From: Candida dubliniensis CD36
Lineage: Eukaryota > Ascomycota > Pichiomycetes > Serinales > Debaryomycetaceae
Assembly (NCBI RefSeq): GCF_000026945.1
Contig: NC_012865.1
Span: 62,001 to 126,000, forward strand
DNA: 64,000 nt
Direction of reading: 5' to 3'
Both the position numbers and the translations under genes were made by a program. Numbering within the stretch: the stretch's first letter is position 1; each line of letters begins with the position of its first letter. The notes beneath the pieces are model-generated. The model did no database searches and was not told the origin of the DNA. It was given only the letters and a program-made list of their open reading frames with translations. Shown here in pieces: positions 9,259-19,247 of the stretch.

Positions 9259-11616
9259 CTATAAATTACTATTCTGACCAATAATTTCCATTGCTCGTGA
9301 GTCACCCTGCTTTAATTCGTCATTTCCCAATGCATCAGCAAGACATTCCCATGGATCTCTAGTACCACCCCATTTTAAAACACTCTCCTTATACTTTTTA
9401 CCGGCCTCGCCATTCCATGGATCTTTAGCAAATAGTCCTTGCCAAATCTTATCGGCAATTGCTCGATCCAAAAGATAGGAGTAATACACTGCTCCATAAG
9501 AAAACAAATGAGGAAACTTTCCGTGCCATGTAGACCATTCATCTGCAAAGACTCTCAATTCCTTTTCAACCAGATGATACACCTTAGTAGAATCAACTTC
9601 ATATAGCCCCTTGGCCAATAATTTAACCATCTCTTCATTATGCAATTTTTGATCCAACATGGCCATTTTTGATTGCATAAATGTTTCACACGCGTCCAAC
9701 ATGATCCTATGTTCTTGTGCTTGTTCAAGAAGTGCTTCAGGTAGCTTTTCGTCTGTGTCAAAATGACGACCTATTTGGCATATAACTCTTGGATCTTTAC
9801 TAAAAGACTCCATCAACACCGACGGTAATTCCACGAAATCCGTAGAGCAACGAGTCCCCGATAAATTATGCAATTCCGTTCTCCCAATCATCGAGTGCAT
9901 TGCGTGTCCCATTTCATGGAAAATCGTATCAACCTGGTCTAATGTCAATAATGTTGGCTTTTCATTTTCAACACCAGCAAATCTTCCAAACAGAAAGTTG
10001 CCTGAACTGGCAAAATTGCACACAAGTGAAACAACTGGCAATTGATAATCATCATCCAATTGGACAAGATTCTCCATACTTTCTATTGTTTCACTACCTA
10101 TACTTGTGTTCAATCTTCTCAGACACACAATTGTGAAATGAGATGGCAATACTTTGGTCGACCAGAAATCCAAATAAAGAAATCCTAAAGTTTTGTTTGC
10201 AGCATTGTCAACAACTTTAATCTTGCGCACTTGGTGTGAATCCCACGTCTCACCTTTCAATGCAGCCACAGGAACAAAAGAAATATCATATAATCTGGTA
10301 AATAACTCATTCAACCCTGCAATAACGGTTCCTACCGAAAAGTAGTCTTTAACATTACCAGCAGACACTTCAGATTGCATTCTCAGCTGAAGCTTTGCCA
10401 ATAAATAATCTCTGTCCCATGGTTTAATGTCATTGACAATATCATTGACATTAGACGAGTTGCCACCATCGTGCTTTATTTCTGCTAATTGGCTCAACTC
10501 TTCTACTACACCTTTTTTGATTAATGACTTTTGTAAATTGGATAAAAACGTGATGACATTTTCAGGAGTTTTCGCCATCTTGTGTTCTAATTGATAATCT
10601 GCAAACGACTTGTAGTTTAGCATTTTTGATAATAATGCTCTATAGGAAATAAATCTATTCAATGTTTCAATTTGTTCATCAGGTGAATTATGCAAAGCTA
10701 TCCACACTTTTTTACGCAACGAATCGCTACTACAATTTGTCAAGATCGTATAGGGAATGCTTGCAACAAGAGGAATCTGGATTGATTCAGGCTCTCTAAT
10801 ACCATCATATTTCGACTGATAGTTCTTGATTTCCTTCTTCAATTGACTATCTTCAATACTTTCCCATTCCGAAACTGTTATGGGACACCAGTACGACTTT
10901 AAACCATTTATCTGGTTTCCAAATTGGGAGCCCAACAACGATATTTCTTGAGTTATAGTAACAAAGTTTTCTCTTGTTTGTGGATCCATATGTATACCAG
11001 ATCGTTCAAAATCCTGTTTCAAATATTCTCCCACCTTTATTTCTTCTGCTGTCAACTGCTCGGTAATCACTGGGTTATTCAAAGTATCACGGAGACTTGA
11101 ATATAGATCAACATTGGTGTTTAACTGATTCATAAATTCAAACATCATTTCGTGTGTTTGTTGGGCTGCATTTATCCATTTGACACTAGGGTGGACAACA
11201 CGTATGAATTCGGCCACATCAATTACTCGACACAAAATATCCGACAACTGGTCTAGTTTTTTAATAAATTTAAGTTTCCCATCAGCAGTGTTGACTTGTG
11301 AAAGCATTTCACTGACCAATTCTTTTGCTTGGCCAAGCGACTGCTGGGAAAAATCAACTAGTCCCTGTGGTGTGGTTAAATATTCATTATGAAACAACCC
11401 TGTTTGCGGAGAACTAAATAAAGTTGCATGAGAGCCCTGTTTAGTAAAGTGGTTGAAGTATTTTTGACTATCAAACACTTTTCTAATATGGTTGTAGTCT
11501 GGAGCTAATGAGAGCTTGGAAATTGTTGTTGTTGTTGTGATGTTCCTCGAGACATGACGTGCTGCCAATAAAGGTATTCTTTGAGTACATCGCAGTAGTG
11601 GTATACCTGCCTTCAT
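9259..11616 (-). CDS. OCT1: Mitochondrial intermediate peptidase Oct1
   Basis: This is a 785-residue M3-family metallopeptidase. The zinc site FHEMGHAMH (HExxH) lies near residue 565, with the downstream glutamate in FVELPSVLMESF. The N-terminus is rich in Arg, Ser and Thr with no acidic residues for about 40 residues, a typical mitochondrial targeting sequence. The segment KLDQLSDILCRVIDVAEFIR is characteristic of Oct1 rather than the cytosolic relative Prd1. Oct1 removes an octapeptide from imported matrix proteins after the first presequence cut. The ATG at 11616 is the natural start. The length is close to the yeast enzyme (about 770). It is divergent from the kinase gene at 12562. Confidence 0.95.
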   Translation of the reverse strand: MKAGIPLLRCTQRIPLLAARHVSRNITTTTTISKLSLAPDYNHIRKVFDSQKYFNHFTKQGSHATLFSSPQTGLFHNEYLTTPQGLVDFSQQSLGQAKELVSEMLSQVNTADGKLKFIKKLDQLSDILCRVIDVAEFIRVVHPSVKWINAAQQTHEMMFEFMNQLNTNVDLYSSLRDTLNNPVITEQLTAEEIKVGEYLKQDFERSGIHMDPQTRENFVTITQEISLLGSQFGNQINGLKSYWCPITVSEWESIEDSQLKKEIKNYQSKYDGIREPESIQIPLVASIPYTILTNCSSDSLRKKVWIALHNSPDEQIETLNRFISYRALLSKMLNYKSFADYQLEHKMAKTPENVITFLSNLQKSLIKKGVVEELSQLAEIKHDGGNSSNVNDIVNDIKPWDRDYLLAKLQLRMQSEVSAGNVKDYFSVGTVIAGLNELFTRLYDISFVPVAALKGETWDSHQVRKIKVVDNAANKTLGFLYLDFWSTKVLPSHFTIVCLRRLNTSIGSETIESMENLVQLDDDYQLPVVSLVCNFASSGNFLFGRFAGVENEKPTLLTLDQVDTIFHEMGHAMHSMIGRTELHNLSGTRCSTDFVELPSVLMESFSKDPRVICQIGRHFDTDEKLPEALLEQAQEHRIMLDACETFMQSKMAMLDQKLHNEEMVKLLAKGLYEVDSTKVYHLVEKELRVFADEWSTWHGKFPHLFSYGAVYYSYLLDRAIADKIWQGLFAKDPWNGEAGKKYKESVLKWGGTRDPWECLADALGNDELKQGDSRAMEIIGQNSNL

Positions 11617-12561
11617 TATTGTAGCTATTTCTTAAAAGGGGGGAGCGGGGGAGGCAACACTGATACTGGCAAAACAAAATAACGAGGGACAACAAAATTG
11701 ACAGATGGTTCGAAACAGACAAAGAAACTGAAAAATTTATGCGATAAGAATGAATGGAAAAACTTAACAAAAGTCGTGCAGTTCGGCTAGTCTTACAAAG
11801 ATATGCAATAAGAGATACACAATAGTTATTGTGGAAATATATCTCGACAGTGGTAACTACTCAAATGGATATTGGTTGTCACCATGTTTGTAGGTCAGGT
11901 AAGAACATTACAAAACAGCACTAAAAAAATTCGGTTGGGTTTTTACAGGTAGGCACGGCGTCTGCATCCAACTCCACCGACTAGACAGAGACCAACCATA
12001 AACTAATCAAATAGTCAAGGTCTTTTGAATGGTACATCCTTTTTGCAATAACCTGTTGTCTACGCAATAGGAGCAGCATTGTTTGAATGGCAAATATTTC
12101 CCCTAGTAGCAGTAATTACCAGCCCATATGCATCTATAGTTTTCACTTCCAAATACCTCTATCCCAACAACATTGGCAGTTCCCGGTAAAGATATTCGTG
12201 GGCCCGGGCTCATGTCCAATTAATACTCTCTTTGTTCACTATTTCTATTACTGCAATTTGATTTGTTTTTGTATTCTTTTTCATTTTGTTTAACACTTAC
12301 TCACTATGGAAACAACAATAACAACAAGCGAGAGTAAAGTGAGAGGGTAAGGCCAAAGAGAGAGAAAAAAAAAAAAAGCCAGACTCGACAACAACAACTT
12401 TTTTGAGTTTAAAGAATCCAGAAAAAGATAAATTGCGTATCTCTTTATATCTTTATAGTTCCTTTTAGTTTCTACACCAATATTGATTTTCTCATTTCCT
12501 ATTTAGAAGACATTGAGTCAGTATCTACTTTGCGATTAAACTGGGCCTCTTGAATAACAAC
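11617..12561. promoter_or_regulatory. Divergent promoter region OCT1 / PDK1-like kinase
   Basis: This 945-bp intergenic region is shared by two divergent genes. It contains an A13 run near 12365 just upstream of the kinase and a G-rich stretch (GGGGGAGCGGGGGAGG) at about 11637-11654 close to the OCT1 start. I see no open frame worth calling. No known factor site stands out. Confidence 0.3.
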
Positions 12562-15147
12562 ATGTCAGGGTTAGAACATCTACAGAACTTATCTATCCAG
12601 CCGTCAAATCGGAGTACTCAACAGCAACAAATCATTTCTCAACCACAAGCACAGTACTCACAACTGGCGGCTAAACGAAGATCTGCCAGAGACTATCAGT
12701 TTGGAGCTAAAATAGGAGAGGGGTCATATTCTACAGTATACTCTGCGTTGGATAAATATACCAATAGAACATATGCTATTAAAGTGTTATCCAAACGACA
12801 TATAGTGAAAGAGAACAAAATTAAATATGTCAATATCGAAAAAACCACTTTGAACAGATTGGGTCAACAGCATCCGGGAATCGTTCAATTATACTATACT
12901 TTTCAAGATGAGAGTAGCTTATTTTTTGTTTTGGATTTTGCAGAATATGGCGAATTATTGTCCATCATCAGAAAATTCGGATCTTTGTCAGAATCAGTGC
13001 TGAAATTTTACATGTGTCAAATAATAGATGCCGTAAGGTTTATTCATCTGAAAGGGGTGATCCATCGAGACTTGAAACCAGAAAATATCTTAGTTGGGCA
13101 TGACTTTAATTTAAAGATCACTGATTTTGGAGCAGCCAAGTTGTTAGGCAACCACGAAGAATTTAACGGTGAGAAAATAGACTACAATTCAGTAGATGCC
13201 AGTCCTGAAGTATCTGATACAGATAGAAAGGGATCGTTTGTGGGCACAGCTGAATACGTGTCTCCGGAATTACTTAAACATAATGTTTGTGGGTTTGAAT
13301 CTGATATTTGGGCTATTGGGTGTATACTATATCAATTTTTTCATGGCGTGCCGCCGTTCAAAGGAAGCACGGAATATTTGACTTTTGAGAAGATTATTAA
13401 TGTTGACTACTCGTACAAATCGCCAATACCCTTACCACCTGATGTGATCCAGTTGATAGACCTGATACTTGTTTCTGAACCATCTGCACGAGCCACAATC
13501 CCACGTATCATGTCGTCAAAGTGGTTTTCTGAAATACCTTGGGACGATCAGAATTTTATATGGCACAGGAAGGTCCCTCGGTTTGAAGCGTTTGGTGCAG
13601 TTACACCGTCACCAGCAATGCCGCCAATGATGAAGAACGGCACCAACAGAAACGTCAATAAATCCAACTCTTACCATCAGTTGCAGTCACAGATACTGGC
13701 TTCTGAGTTTGGATTCATTCCGTCAATAGCAGCAAAAAAATCTTATAAACCCCCAACGATGATAAAGAACAACGTAGCAATGCCTGCGTTGAACCAAACT
13801 ACATATAATCCCAATTATCAACAACATGTACCACACCCACCTCCTATTTCATCTCAACCAGTAGTACAACAAAATATGCCGCCACAAATTCAACCGCAGA
13901 GAAGTGGTTCAGCACAAACACCCCAATTTGCACCAGTTGCAGCTCCTAATCGACCACCGATTGCTAGCATGCAAGTTAGACAAGCCGGGCCGCAAGTGTT
14001 GGTACCACAAAAAACTCCCCCTTTCCCAAAGGAAAAGAACAGTACACCAAATTTAAGAGACAACACATCTTTTGCACAAATGACTCCAAGAAGAAACGGG
14101 GAGATACCAGGACAACAATCACCATTTGCAAAATCACAACAGTCACTGCAACCGCTGCCGCCGCCACCACCACCACCATCACAAAAATTTGTGTATCAAC
14201 TGCAACAACAAAAACAACAAGAAGATGTAACGGGCTCTAGGAATACATCTACAAATGCAGCGGCGGCAGCGTTTGCTACAAAAAATTTGCCACAGCAAAC
14301 TTATAAAACAACCAATGATTCTTCTATACTGCCAGCAATGAAGAGCAAAAAAGTACAAGAGAATTTCATAAAATTCAGTGAGGTCTCTGGTCTCTTGAAG
14401 CACGATGAAAAGATTTTGAAAATGGACAATTTGATCAAGCTGGTTTTGAGCAAGAAATATTTAAATAAGCCCGAATATCAGGTGTTAGATGATTCTGTTT
14501 TGGATGAGTTGACTTCCAAATATGCAAGTATTCTTAAACAAGAATCGAAGGTAGTCATCACCATTGTCACTAATATGGCTCGTGTATTCTTTATAGATGC
14601 ATCCTTGAACGTCATGCTAGTCGATTTAAAGGCAAACAAGGGAGCAGACTATCTGATGTATGATTATGAATTTGAGAACATTGTTGATGAAGATGGTAAT
14701 TTACTTCCAAAGCAAGATGAAGCGTTTGGGTACTTGATTATTGAATTGATTAAAGACGGGGGAGATTTGGTATTCCTACAGAGAATTAGCGATGAGCAAA
14801 GATTAAAATTGACCAATGCTGTCAAGGTTTTAGACAAAAACGGCGAGGAAGTGGTCGTCGGCGCTAGTCATGGGTGGATCGACTGTTTACTAATAGCTCG
14901 AGAAATTTCAATTGAGCAAAGTCAAGATAAAAAGCAACCACGATCTGTGAGCTCGTCATCTAATGTAAGTATCAATGAAGCCAAATCAGAAAAGTCAAAG
15001 AAAAAGAAACCGTCATTACCAAATAAGAAACCCAGACCCAAGAAGAAAGGTACAAGCTCCAACGGAACGCCTCAAACAACACCCACTCAAAGTCAACCAT
15101 CAAACTTTGCATTTGCAGCGGCAGCAGCTGTACACTACCAAAAATAA
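12562..15147 (+). CDS. PDK1/Pkh-type protein kinase with C-terminal PH-like domain
   Basis: The protein has 861 residues from the ATG at 12562 (the open frame begins four codons earlier at TTG). The kinase domain spans about residues 45-330: glycine loop GEGSYSTVY near 52, YAIKVLSK lysine, IHRDLKPEN near 166-174 and DFGAAK near 188-193. The activation-loop segment GSFVGTAEYVSPE is typical of PDK1. A Pro/Gln-rich linker follows (about 350-590). A PH-like domain occupies about 595-790, as in PDK1 and yeast Pkh1/2/3, and the tail is Lys-rich. Pkh kinases phosphorylate AGC kinases such as Ypk and Sch9 in sphingolipid and cell-wall signalling. CTG codons at 13000 and 13048 fall where serine or threonine fits the family. 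Which Candida PKH paralogue this is I cannot settle from sequence alone. Confidence 0.93.
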   Translation: MSGLEHLQNLSIQPSNRSTQQQQIISQPQAQYSQLAAKRRSARDYQFGAKIGEGSYSTVYSALDKYTNRTYAIKVLSKRHIVKENKIKYVNIEKTTLNRLGQQHPGIVQLYYTFQDESSLFFVLDFAEYGELLSIIRKFGSLSESVLKFYMCQIIDAVRFIHLKGVIHRDLKPENILVGHDFNLKITDFGAAKLLGNHEEFNGEKIDYNSVDASPEVSDTDRKGSFVGTAEYVSPELLKHNVCGFESDIWAIGCILYQFFHGVPPFKGSTEYLTFEKIINVDYSYKSPIPLPPDVIQLIDLILVSEPSARATIPRIMSSKWFSEIPWDDQNFIWHRKVPRFEAFGAVTPSPAMPPMMKNGTNRNVNKSNSYHQLQSQILASEFGFIPSIAAKKSYKPPTMIKNNVAMPALNQTTYNPNYQQHVPHPPPISSQPVVQQNMPPQIQPQRSGSAQTPQFAPVAAPNRPPIASMQVRQAGPQVLVPQKTPPFPKEKNSTPNLRDNTSFAQMTPRRNGEIPGQQSPFAKSQQSLQPLPPPPPPPSQKFVYQLQQQKQQEDVTGSRNTSTNAAAAAFATKNLPQQTYKTTNDSSILPAMKSKKVQENFIKFSEVSGLLKHDEKILKMDNLIKLVLSKKYLNKPEYQVLDDSVLDELTSKYASILKQESKVVITIVTNMARVFFIDASLNVMLVDLKANKGADYLMYDYEFENIVDEDGNLLPKQDEAFGYLIIELIKDGGDLVFLQRISDEQRLKLTNAVKVLDKNGEEVVVGASHGWIDCLLIAREISIEQSQDKKQPRSVSSSSNVSINEAKSEKSKKKKPSLPNKKPRPKKKGTSSNGTPQTTPTQSQPSNFAFAAAAAVHYQK

Positions 15148-15313
15148 TATTTAATCTGCTTAATACGTTATTCTGCTCATATATGTAAGTTCTAGAAGTT
15201 GGTTCTTCCGTCGTTCTGGTTTTCTATTAATGGAGATACATAGTTCATCAAATAATGATTATAGATAACTAACTATATACAAACTAGTCAATATTAGATT
15301 CCTTTGTCTTAAA

Positions 15314-15865
15314 TCATTTATACTTCTTTGGATCGGATGCATTTTTAAAAGCTTGCATCCAGTTTTGATAAAAGCACTTGTCATTCAAAACTTCAACCGT
15401 CTGTTGTCTAATAATTTGTTCTACGGTCTTTTCATTTTGAGTCCAGTTGTCTAATGCATCACATTGTGCGTATTGCTCATCTATTCTTCTTTGATAGGTT
15501 TTGTAGGCATAAGGATCAGTTCTCAAATCAAATTTGTCGGTCATTTCCTCAGCATTAGGTAAATCGTACGACAACTTTGTCGGGGTAACAGTTTTACCCT
15601 GGCTTGTGTGATTTCGTAATTCTTTTGAATATTTAGAACAATAGTCAATGATTTCACCACGGATTTTCCATTGTGGTACTATCTCTTCTTCAAAATACTG
15701 TGTACACTTTGACTTTTCAATCTCATTGAGATGTGGCCGAATGGTGTCGTCAGTAAGGTTTCTGGATCTTTTTAGAAATGCTCTTATTCGAGACGATGAT
15801 ATACAGCTTTCAGGAGTTAATAGATCAGTTGGCGCTCTAAATTTAGACAGTTGATTCGTTGCCAT
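15314..15865 (-). CDS. MIX23: Mix23/CCDC58-family mitochondrial protein
   Basis: This 183-residue protein resembles the Mix23/CCDC58 family, small soluble proteins of the mitochondrial intermembrane space. The signature is a Cys (C21) just before a short helix, then FLKRSRNLTDDTIRPHLN, a second Cys (C54) and an aromatic/basic helix with further Cys residues. The human protein has the same C-x-FLKVMR-x-DDRIVHELN pattern by my recollection. In yeast, Mix23 helps import substrates through the TIM23 route. There is no N-terminal presequence, which fits import by the disulfide relay. It is convergent with the kinase (166 bp gap). I call the family with moderate confidence; the exact role is inferred from the family. 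Confidence 0.7.
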   Translation of the reverse strand: MATNQLSKFRAPTDLLTPESCISSSRIRAFLKRSRNLTDDTIRPHLNEIEKSKCTQYFEEEIVPQWKIRGEIIDYCSKYSKELRNHTSQGKTVTPTKLSYDLPNAEEMTDKFDLRTDPYAYKTYQRRIDEQYAQCDALDNWTQNEKTVEQIIRQQTVEVLNDKCFYQNWMQAFKNASDPKKYK

Positions 15866-16105
15866 GGCTTCAAGTTATGTTGAATTGAGCATGTAGCAAT
15901 TTAGTGGATATAAAATCTTCAAAAGCGCAAAAAAAAAAAAGAAGATACTCCAGAGGGAACGTGACTAGAATTTACACCAATAGTGAACCCGACCCCTAGA
16001 GAATCAGGTTCTAACAAATACAAAATGAAAAAACTATTTTACATAAATTACTATGAACCCTCCTTTCTACTTGAACATCTTTAAATGCATGGTCAACTAT
16101 CTAAA

Positions 16106-17656
16106 TTATTTCTTTTCCTTCTTTTTCTTCTTTTCCTTTTTCTCTTTCTTTTCCTTTTTATCCTTTTTCAGTTTCTTAGAAGATCCTTCTTCTTTATCAT
16201 CATCTCTTTTTCTCTTCTTATCCTTCTTTTTCTCTTTCTTTTCTTTCTTTTCCTTCTTTTTCTCTTTCTTAGATTTCTTTTCTTCAACTTCTTCAGTCTC
16301 AGATTCTTCGTCGTCTGAATCAGCAGTTGGAGCAACAGCAGCAGCAGCAGCAGCAGTTGAATCAGCATCGGCATTATAAGCACGAGCTTCGGTTATCTCG
16401 ACTTTTGGTTGCTCTCTGACAACTTTAGAGGTGGTTCTCATATCACGTCCTTCCAATTGACTCAATCTACTTTCAACCTTGGCTCTATTTTCTAAACCAA
16501 AATCATCTGATTCATCTCTTTCTTCGTCAAAGCAATCATATCTCAATGACACAGCAGCCTTAGCAGCCAATGTTCTTGCAATTCTACCTTTATTTTTACC
16601 ACTGGCTTGACCAACCAAAGAAGCATGATAAATTATACCATACTTTGGTGTGTCGTGCTTGGTTTTCAAAGCTCTGAATAAAGCCTTTTCGGCACCCAAA
16701 ATTTGTACAGTTGAAGCTGGGGCTTTAGCTAATGATGTCAATGAACCTGCGTGAGCAATCAATCTAGCACCAACTAATTCTCCAACCATAGCAGTCAAGT
16801 TTGGAGCAATTGCTTTCATACGAGAGGATAAGTAATTGGACAACTGTTCTCTATAAGCAGCGAAATCAACAATTTGCTCGGCCAATGCTTTTATGTTATT
16901 CAAATCATCTTCAGTAATTTCAGTCCCCATAGAGACTTCAGCAGCAGCTTTAACTTGTTCTTCAACTTCTTCTGGTAAAATCTCAGATAAATCGGTCTCA
17001 GATGCATTGGATCTAACACCCATGGTCAAAATAATTCTAGCATATGCAACAGAATCAGTAATCATTTTGGCCAATTCTGGGAAATGCCAACCGTACCATT
17101 CCTTACATCTCATGGCATAGGTATTTAATTCTTTATCTAAATCGTCCAATAAGGCTATAGCTTGAATAATCATGGTATCTACCTTGTCGGCAGAGAATTT
17201 TAATTTATGACGGCCCATTGAGTGAGCTAAACCCAATGACATCTGTTTTAATGCTGAATCGTCTAAACCAGGTAATAAGTCTGGCAAAAATTGTTTGATG
17301 GCCCTTTGCAAATCCAAAGAAGCAGCATCACTCACAACTTGAAAGTTCAAACCCAATTTATTAATGGCATTACCTAATTTGGCTTCTGACACAATTAAGG
17401 TAGCCTTCTTATCTGATTTGGCATCTTCTAATAATTTCTGTAAACTTTCTGAGACTTTTCCTTCAATAATGGCATTAGCTTCTTCCAAAGCGTTTGCTGC
17501 TGATTGAAATTTTTCAAAACGATGAATCTTGAACTGTTCAGCAACTTTCTCGGCAGTGTTTAAATCTTCAACTAAAGAGGAAGATTTGTGAATTTTTTTA
17601 TCAGCTGCCTTCAATAAGGCGTATCCTGCTGCTGTTTCTGTTAAAACGTAAGCCAT
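16106..17656 (-). CDS. NOP58: Nop58, box C/D snoRNP core protein
   Basis: The protein has 516 residues. The N-terminus [17 protein letters not shown] and the NOP domain ([20 protein letters not shown] through the [13 protein letters not shown] segment) match Nop58/Nop5 closely. The C-terminus is a long KKE/KKD repeat tail, seen on the plus strand as a CTT/TTC-rich stretch at about 16106-16270. Nop58 is a core protein of nucleolar C/D snoRNPs that guide 2'-O-methylation and early rRNA processing. The related Nop56 starts differently (for example YLLFEEA), so Nop58 is the better call. Length is close to the yeast protein (511). The promoter carries ribosome-biogenesis motifs at 17871-17945. Confidence 0.97.
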   Translation of the reverse strand: MAYVLTETAAGYALLKAADKKIHKSSSLVEDLNTAEKVAEQFKIHRFEKFQSAANALEEANAIIEGKVSESLQKLLEDAKSDKKATLIVSEAKLGNAINKLGLNFQVVSDAASLDLQRAIKQFLPDLLPGLDDSALKQMSLGLAHSMGRHKLKFSADKVDTMIIQAIALLDDLDKELNTYAMRCKEWYGWHFPELAKMITDSVAYARIILTMGVRSNASETDLSEILPEEVEEQVKAAAEVSMGTEITEDDLNNIKALAEQIVDFAAYREQLSNYLSSRMKAIAPNLTAMVGELVGARLIAHAGSLTSLAKAPASTVQILGAEKALFRALKTKHDTPKYGIIYHASLVGQASGKNKGRIARTLAAKAAVSLRYDCFDEERDESDDFGLENRAKVESRLSQLEGRDMRTTSKVVREQPKVEITEARAYNADADSTAAAAAAVAPTADSDDEESETEEVEEKKSKKEKKKEKKEKKEKKKDKKRKRDDDKEEGSSKKLKKDKKEKKEKKEKKKKKEKK

Positions 17657-17870
17657 GGTTTTCGTTTAATAATATAATAAGTAAAAACAATCTTCAATGA
17701 ACACGAATATATCCAGGTAAGTTTTTATAATGTTGAATTGGGATGGAAATTAACACAATTAATAGTTAATTCGTTATCAAGTTTAATGAAATCTGGGTGG
17801 TTCAGATTCAAAGACTTTGTTGTCGATAAAAGCACTTTCCAGACTCCTAAAAAATTAAAAAGAAAACGAA

Positions 17871-17945
17871 TGAAAATTTTTCGATGAGAAGAGAAGTGAG
17901 AAACGAATGGGCAAAAGAGGAAAAAAAAAAAAAATTTGAGATGAG
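17871..17945 (-). promoter_or_regulatory. RRPE + PAC ribosome-biogenesis motifs upstream of NOP58
   Basis: Two modules lie 215-290 bp upstream of the NOP58 ATG. At 17871-17888 the plus strand reads TGAAAATTTTTCGATGAG, an RRPE-like A/T core directly joined to CGATGAG, the PAC core. At 17938-17945 GAGATGAG again follows an AAAATTT stretch. RRPE and PAC together are the classic signature of ribosome-biogenesis promoters in yeasts. This is motif matching by eye; no binding is shown. The same region (17657-18067) is also the 3' flank of the next gene and holds no open frame worth calling. Confidence 0.6.
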
Positions 17946-18067
17946 GAAAATACTGTATATAAATACACGACCTATCTAAGAGGAATCATAAATCAAAGAT
18001 AAAAGTTGTCGTAGGCTTGTGATCACCAAGTTGTGTAAAACCATCTATAAACTCTTTATTTTTTTCT

Positions 18068-19177
18068 TTAACCACTTTTAAACTTCCTGTATTCTTGTTC
18101 TCTCAACACTAATAATACACAGCACAACACTAGCATGTCATTACTTACGGTATTACTTTCTGCATTCTCCTCTTCTTCCTTATAATCAAACAATCTAATT
18201 ACACCATGCTTTATTACGTTCAGTTTGTGTTTAGTAGCACCGCCGTTAACGCTGCTGTTGTCTAATTTCAATTTGGCATCACCTTGATCTAAATACCTAC
18301 CCATAGGAATGCTAATCACTGGCTTCTCGTTCCTCAACATCTCATTTATTCGTGACTGATCTTGACTATTAACTAATTTGCTCAAGCCATTATTTATCTG
18401 AAGTTTTTTGCCATTCAACACTGTTGTATTATAAGTTAATAGATTCTTGGAATTGGGATTCATTACATATAACTTTATCTCTGGCGAGACTCCAATCACT
18501 GAGGTTGTGCCTGTAACTCCTGTAATTCTAAAACATGTTTTCTTGTATTCAAAATCAACAGTAGGCTTAGAGCTATTGTTGTTAATTAAGTATATCGTTT
18601 CATCTAATGTTGGGAACTTTAAAATGTAGTAGGTAATATGATTAGAGTGTATTTTGAAATCAACATGGCAAAACTCAAACTTATTACTCATACTCTCATG
18701 CTTGTGTATGGTCAAAAATGAAGAATTTCTAAATGGTCGTCGTAACAAGTTATTAATATTCATCATTGACGATGTTCTCGTTAAGAGGGGCGGCTTGTTA
18801 TTGAGGAGATCCTGAAAACTTAGATACAAACTAACTCCTGTATGCAAATAGCTCAGTATTAATGGTAATTCATAGTGTTTATTGAACTGTGATACGTTCT
18901 GATTCATGATTTGGACACTGGTATTTATCAATGTTTCTTGTGAAATCAATGAGATCAAATCAGATGTAAGCTCCTCTGTATTTTCGTGTTGCAGTTGCAG
19001 TTGCAAGTCATCATTTTCATTGTCATCATTCTCCTCTATTAATGTTGTGAAACTATCTCTGCTGAGTGATCTCAACATTGTACGTTTGGTTAACGTTATC
19101 TCTAGATGTGTATTATCATCGTGTGATGGGAACGTTTCTATGTTCTGTACAGGAAGCCGAATAAGTTTTCGTCCCAT
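18068..19177 (-). CDS. Unidentified protein, possibly Tubby-like fold
   Basis: The protein has 369 residues from the ATG at 19177 (MGRKLIRLPVQ). The same frame stays open upstream to 19402, including another ATG at 19249, but that stretch crosses an A15 tract encoding poly-Phe and the DIA4 start, so the ATG at 19177 is the better choice. I do not recognise a named family. Residues about 30-100 are polar and helical with acidic runs. The middle and C-terminal half (about 150-345) looks rich in beta strands. It ends with a short hydrophobic helix (LVLCCVLLVLREQEYRKF). Beta barrel plus hydrophobic C-terminal helix recalls Tubby/LURP-like proteins, but this is a weak structural guess. The gene is divergent from DIA4, with 70 bp between the start codons. 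Confidence 0.7.
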   Translation of the reverse strand: MGRKLIRLPVQNIETFPSHDDNTHLEITLTKRTMLRSLSRDSFTTLIEENDDNENDDLQLQLQHENTEELTSDLISLISQETLINTSVQIMNQNVSQFNKHYELPLILSYLHTGVSLYLSFQDLLNNKPPLLTRTSSMMNINNLLRRPFRNSSFLTIHKHESMSNKFEFCHVDFKIHSNHITYYILKFPTLDETIYLINNNSSKPTVDFEYKKTCFRITGVTGTTSVIGVSPEIKLYVMNPNSKNLLTYNTTVLNGKKLQINNGLSKLVNSQDQSRINEMLRNEKPVISIPMGRYLDQGDAKLKLDNSSVNGGATKHKLNVIKHGVIRLFDYKEEEENAESNTVSNDMLVLCCVLLVLREQEYRKFKSG

Positions 19178-19247
19178 TCGAAAAAAAAAAAAAAAGCTTA
19201 GACATACATTCAAACAATCGAAGTAGTATTGAGGCTCACTACCAAAC

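Noticed and set aside
11705..11715. GGTTCGAAACA resembling a tRNA B box
   Set aside because: Lacks the closing CC and there is no A box or cloverleaf around it.
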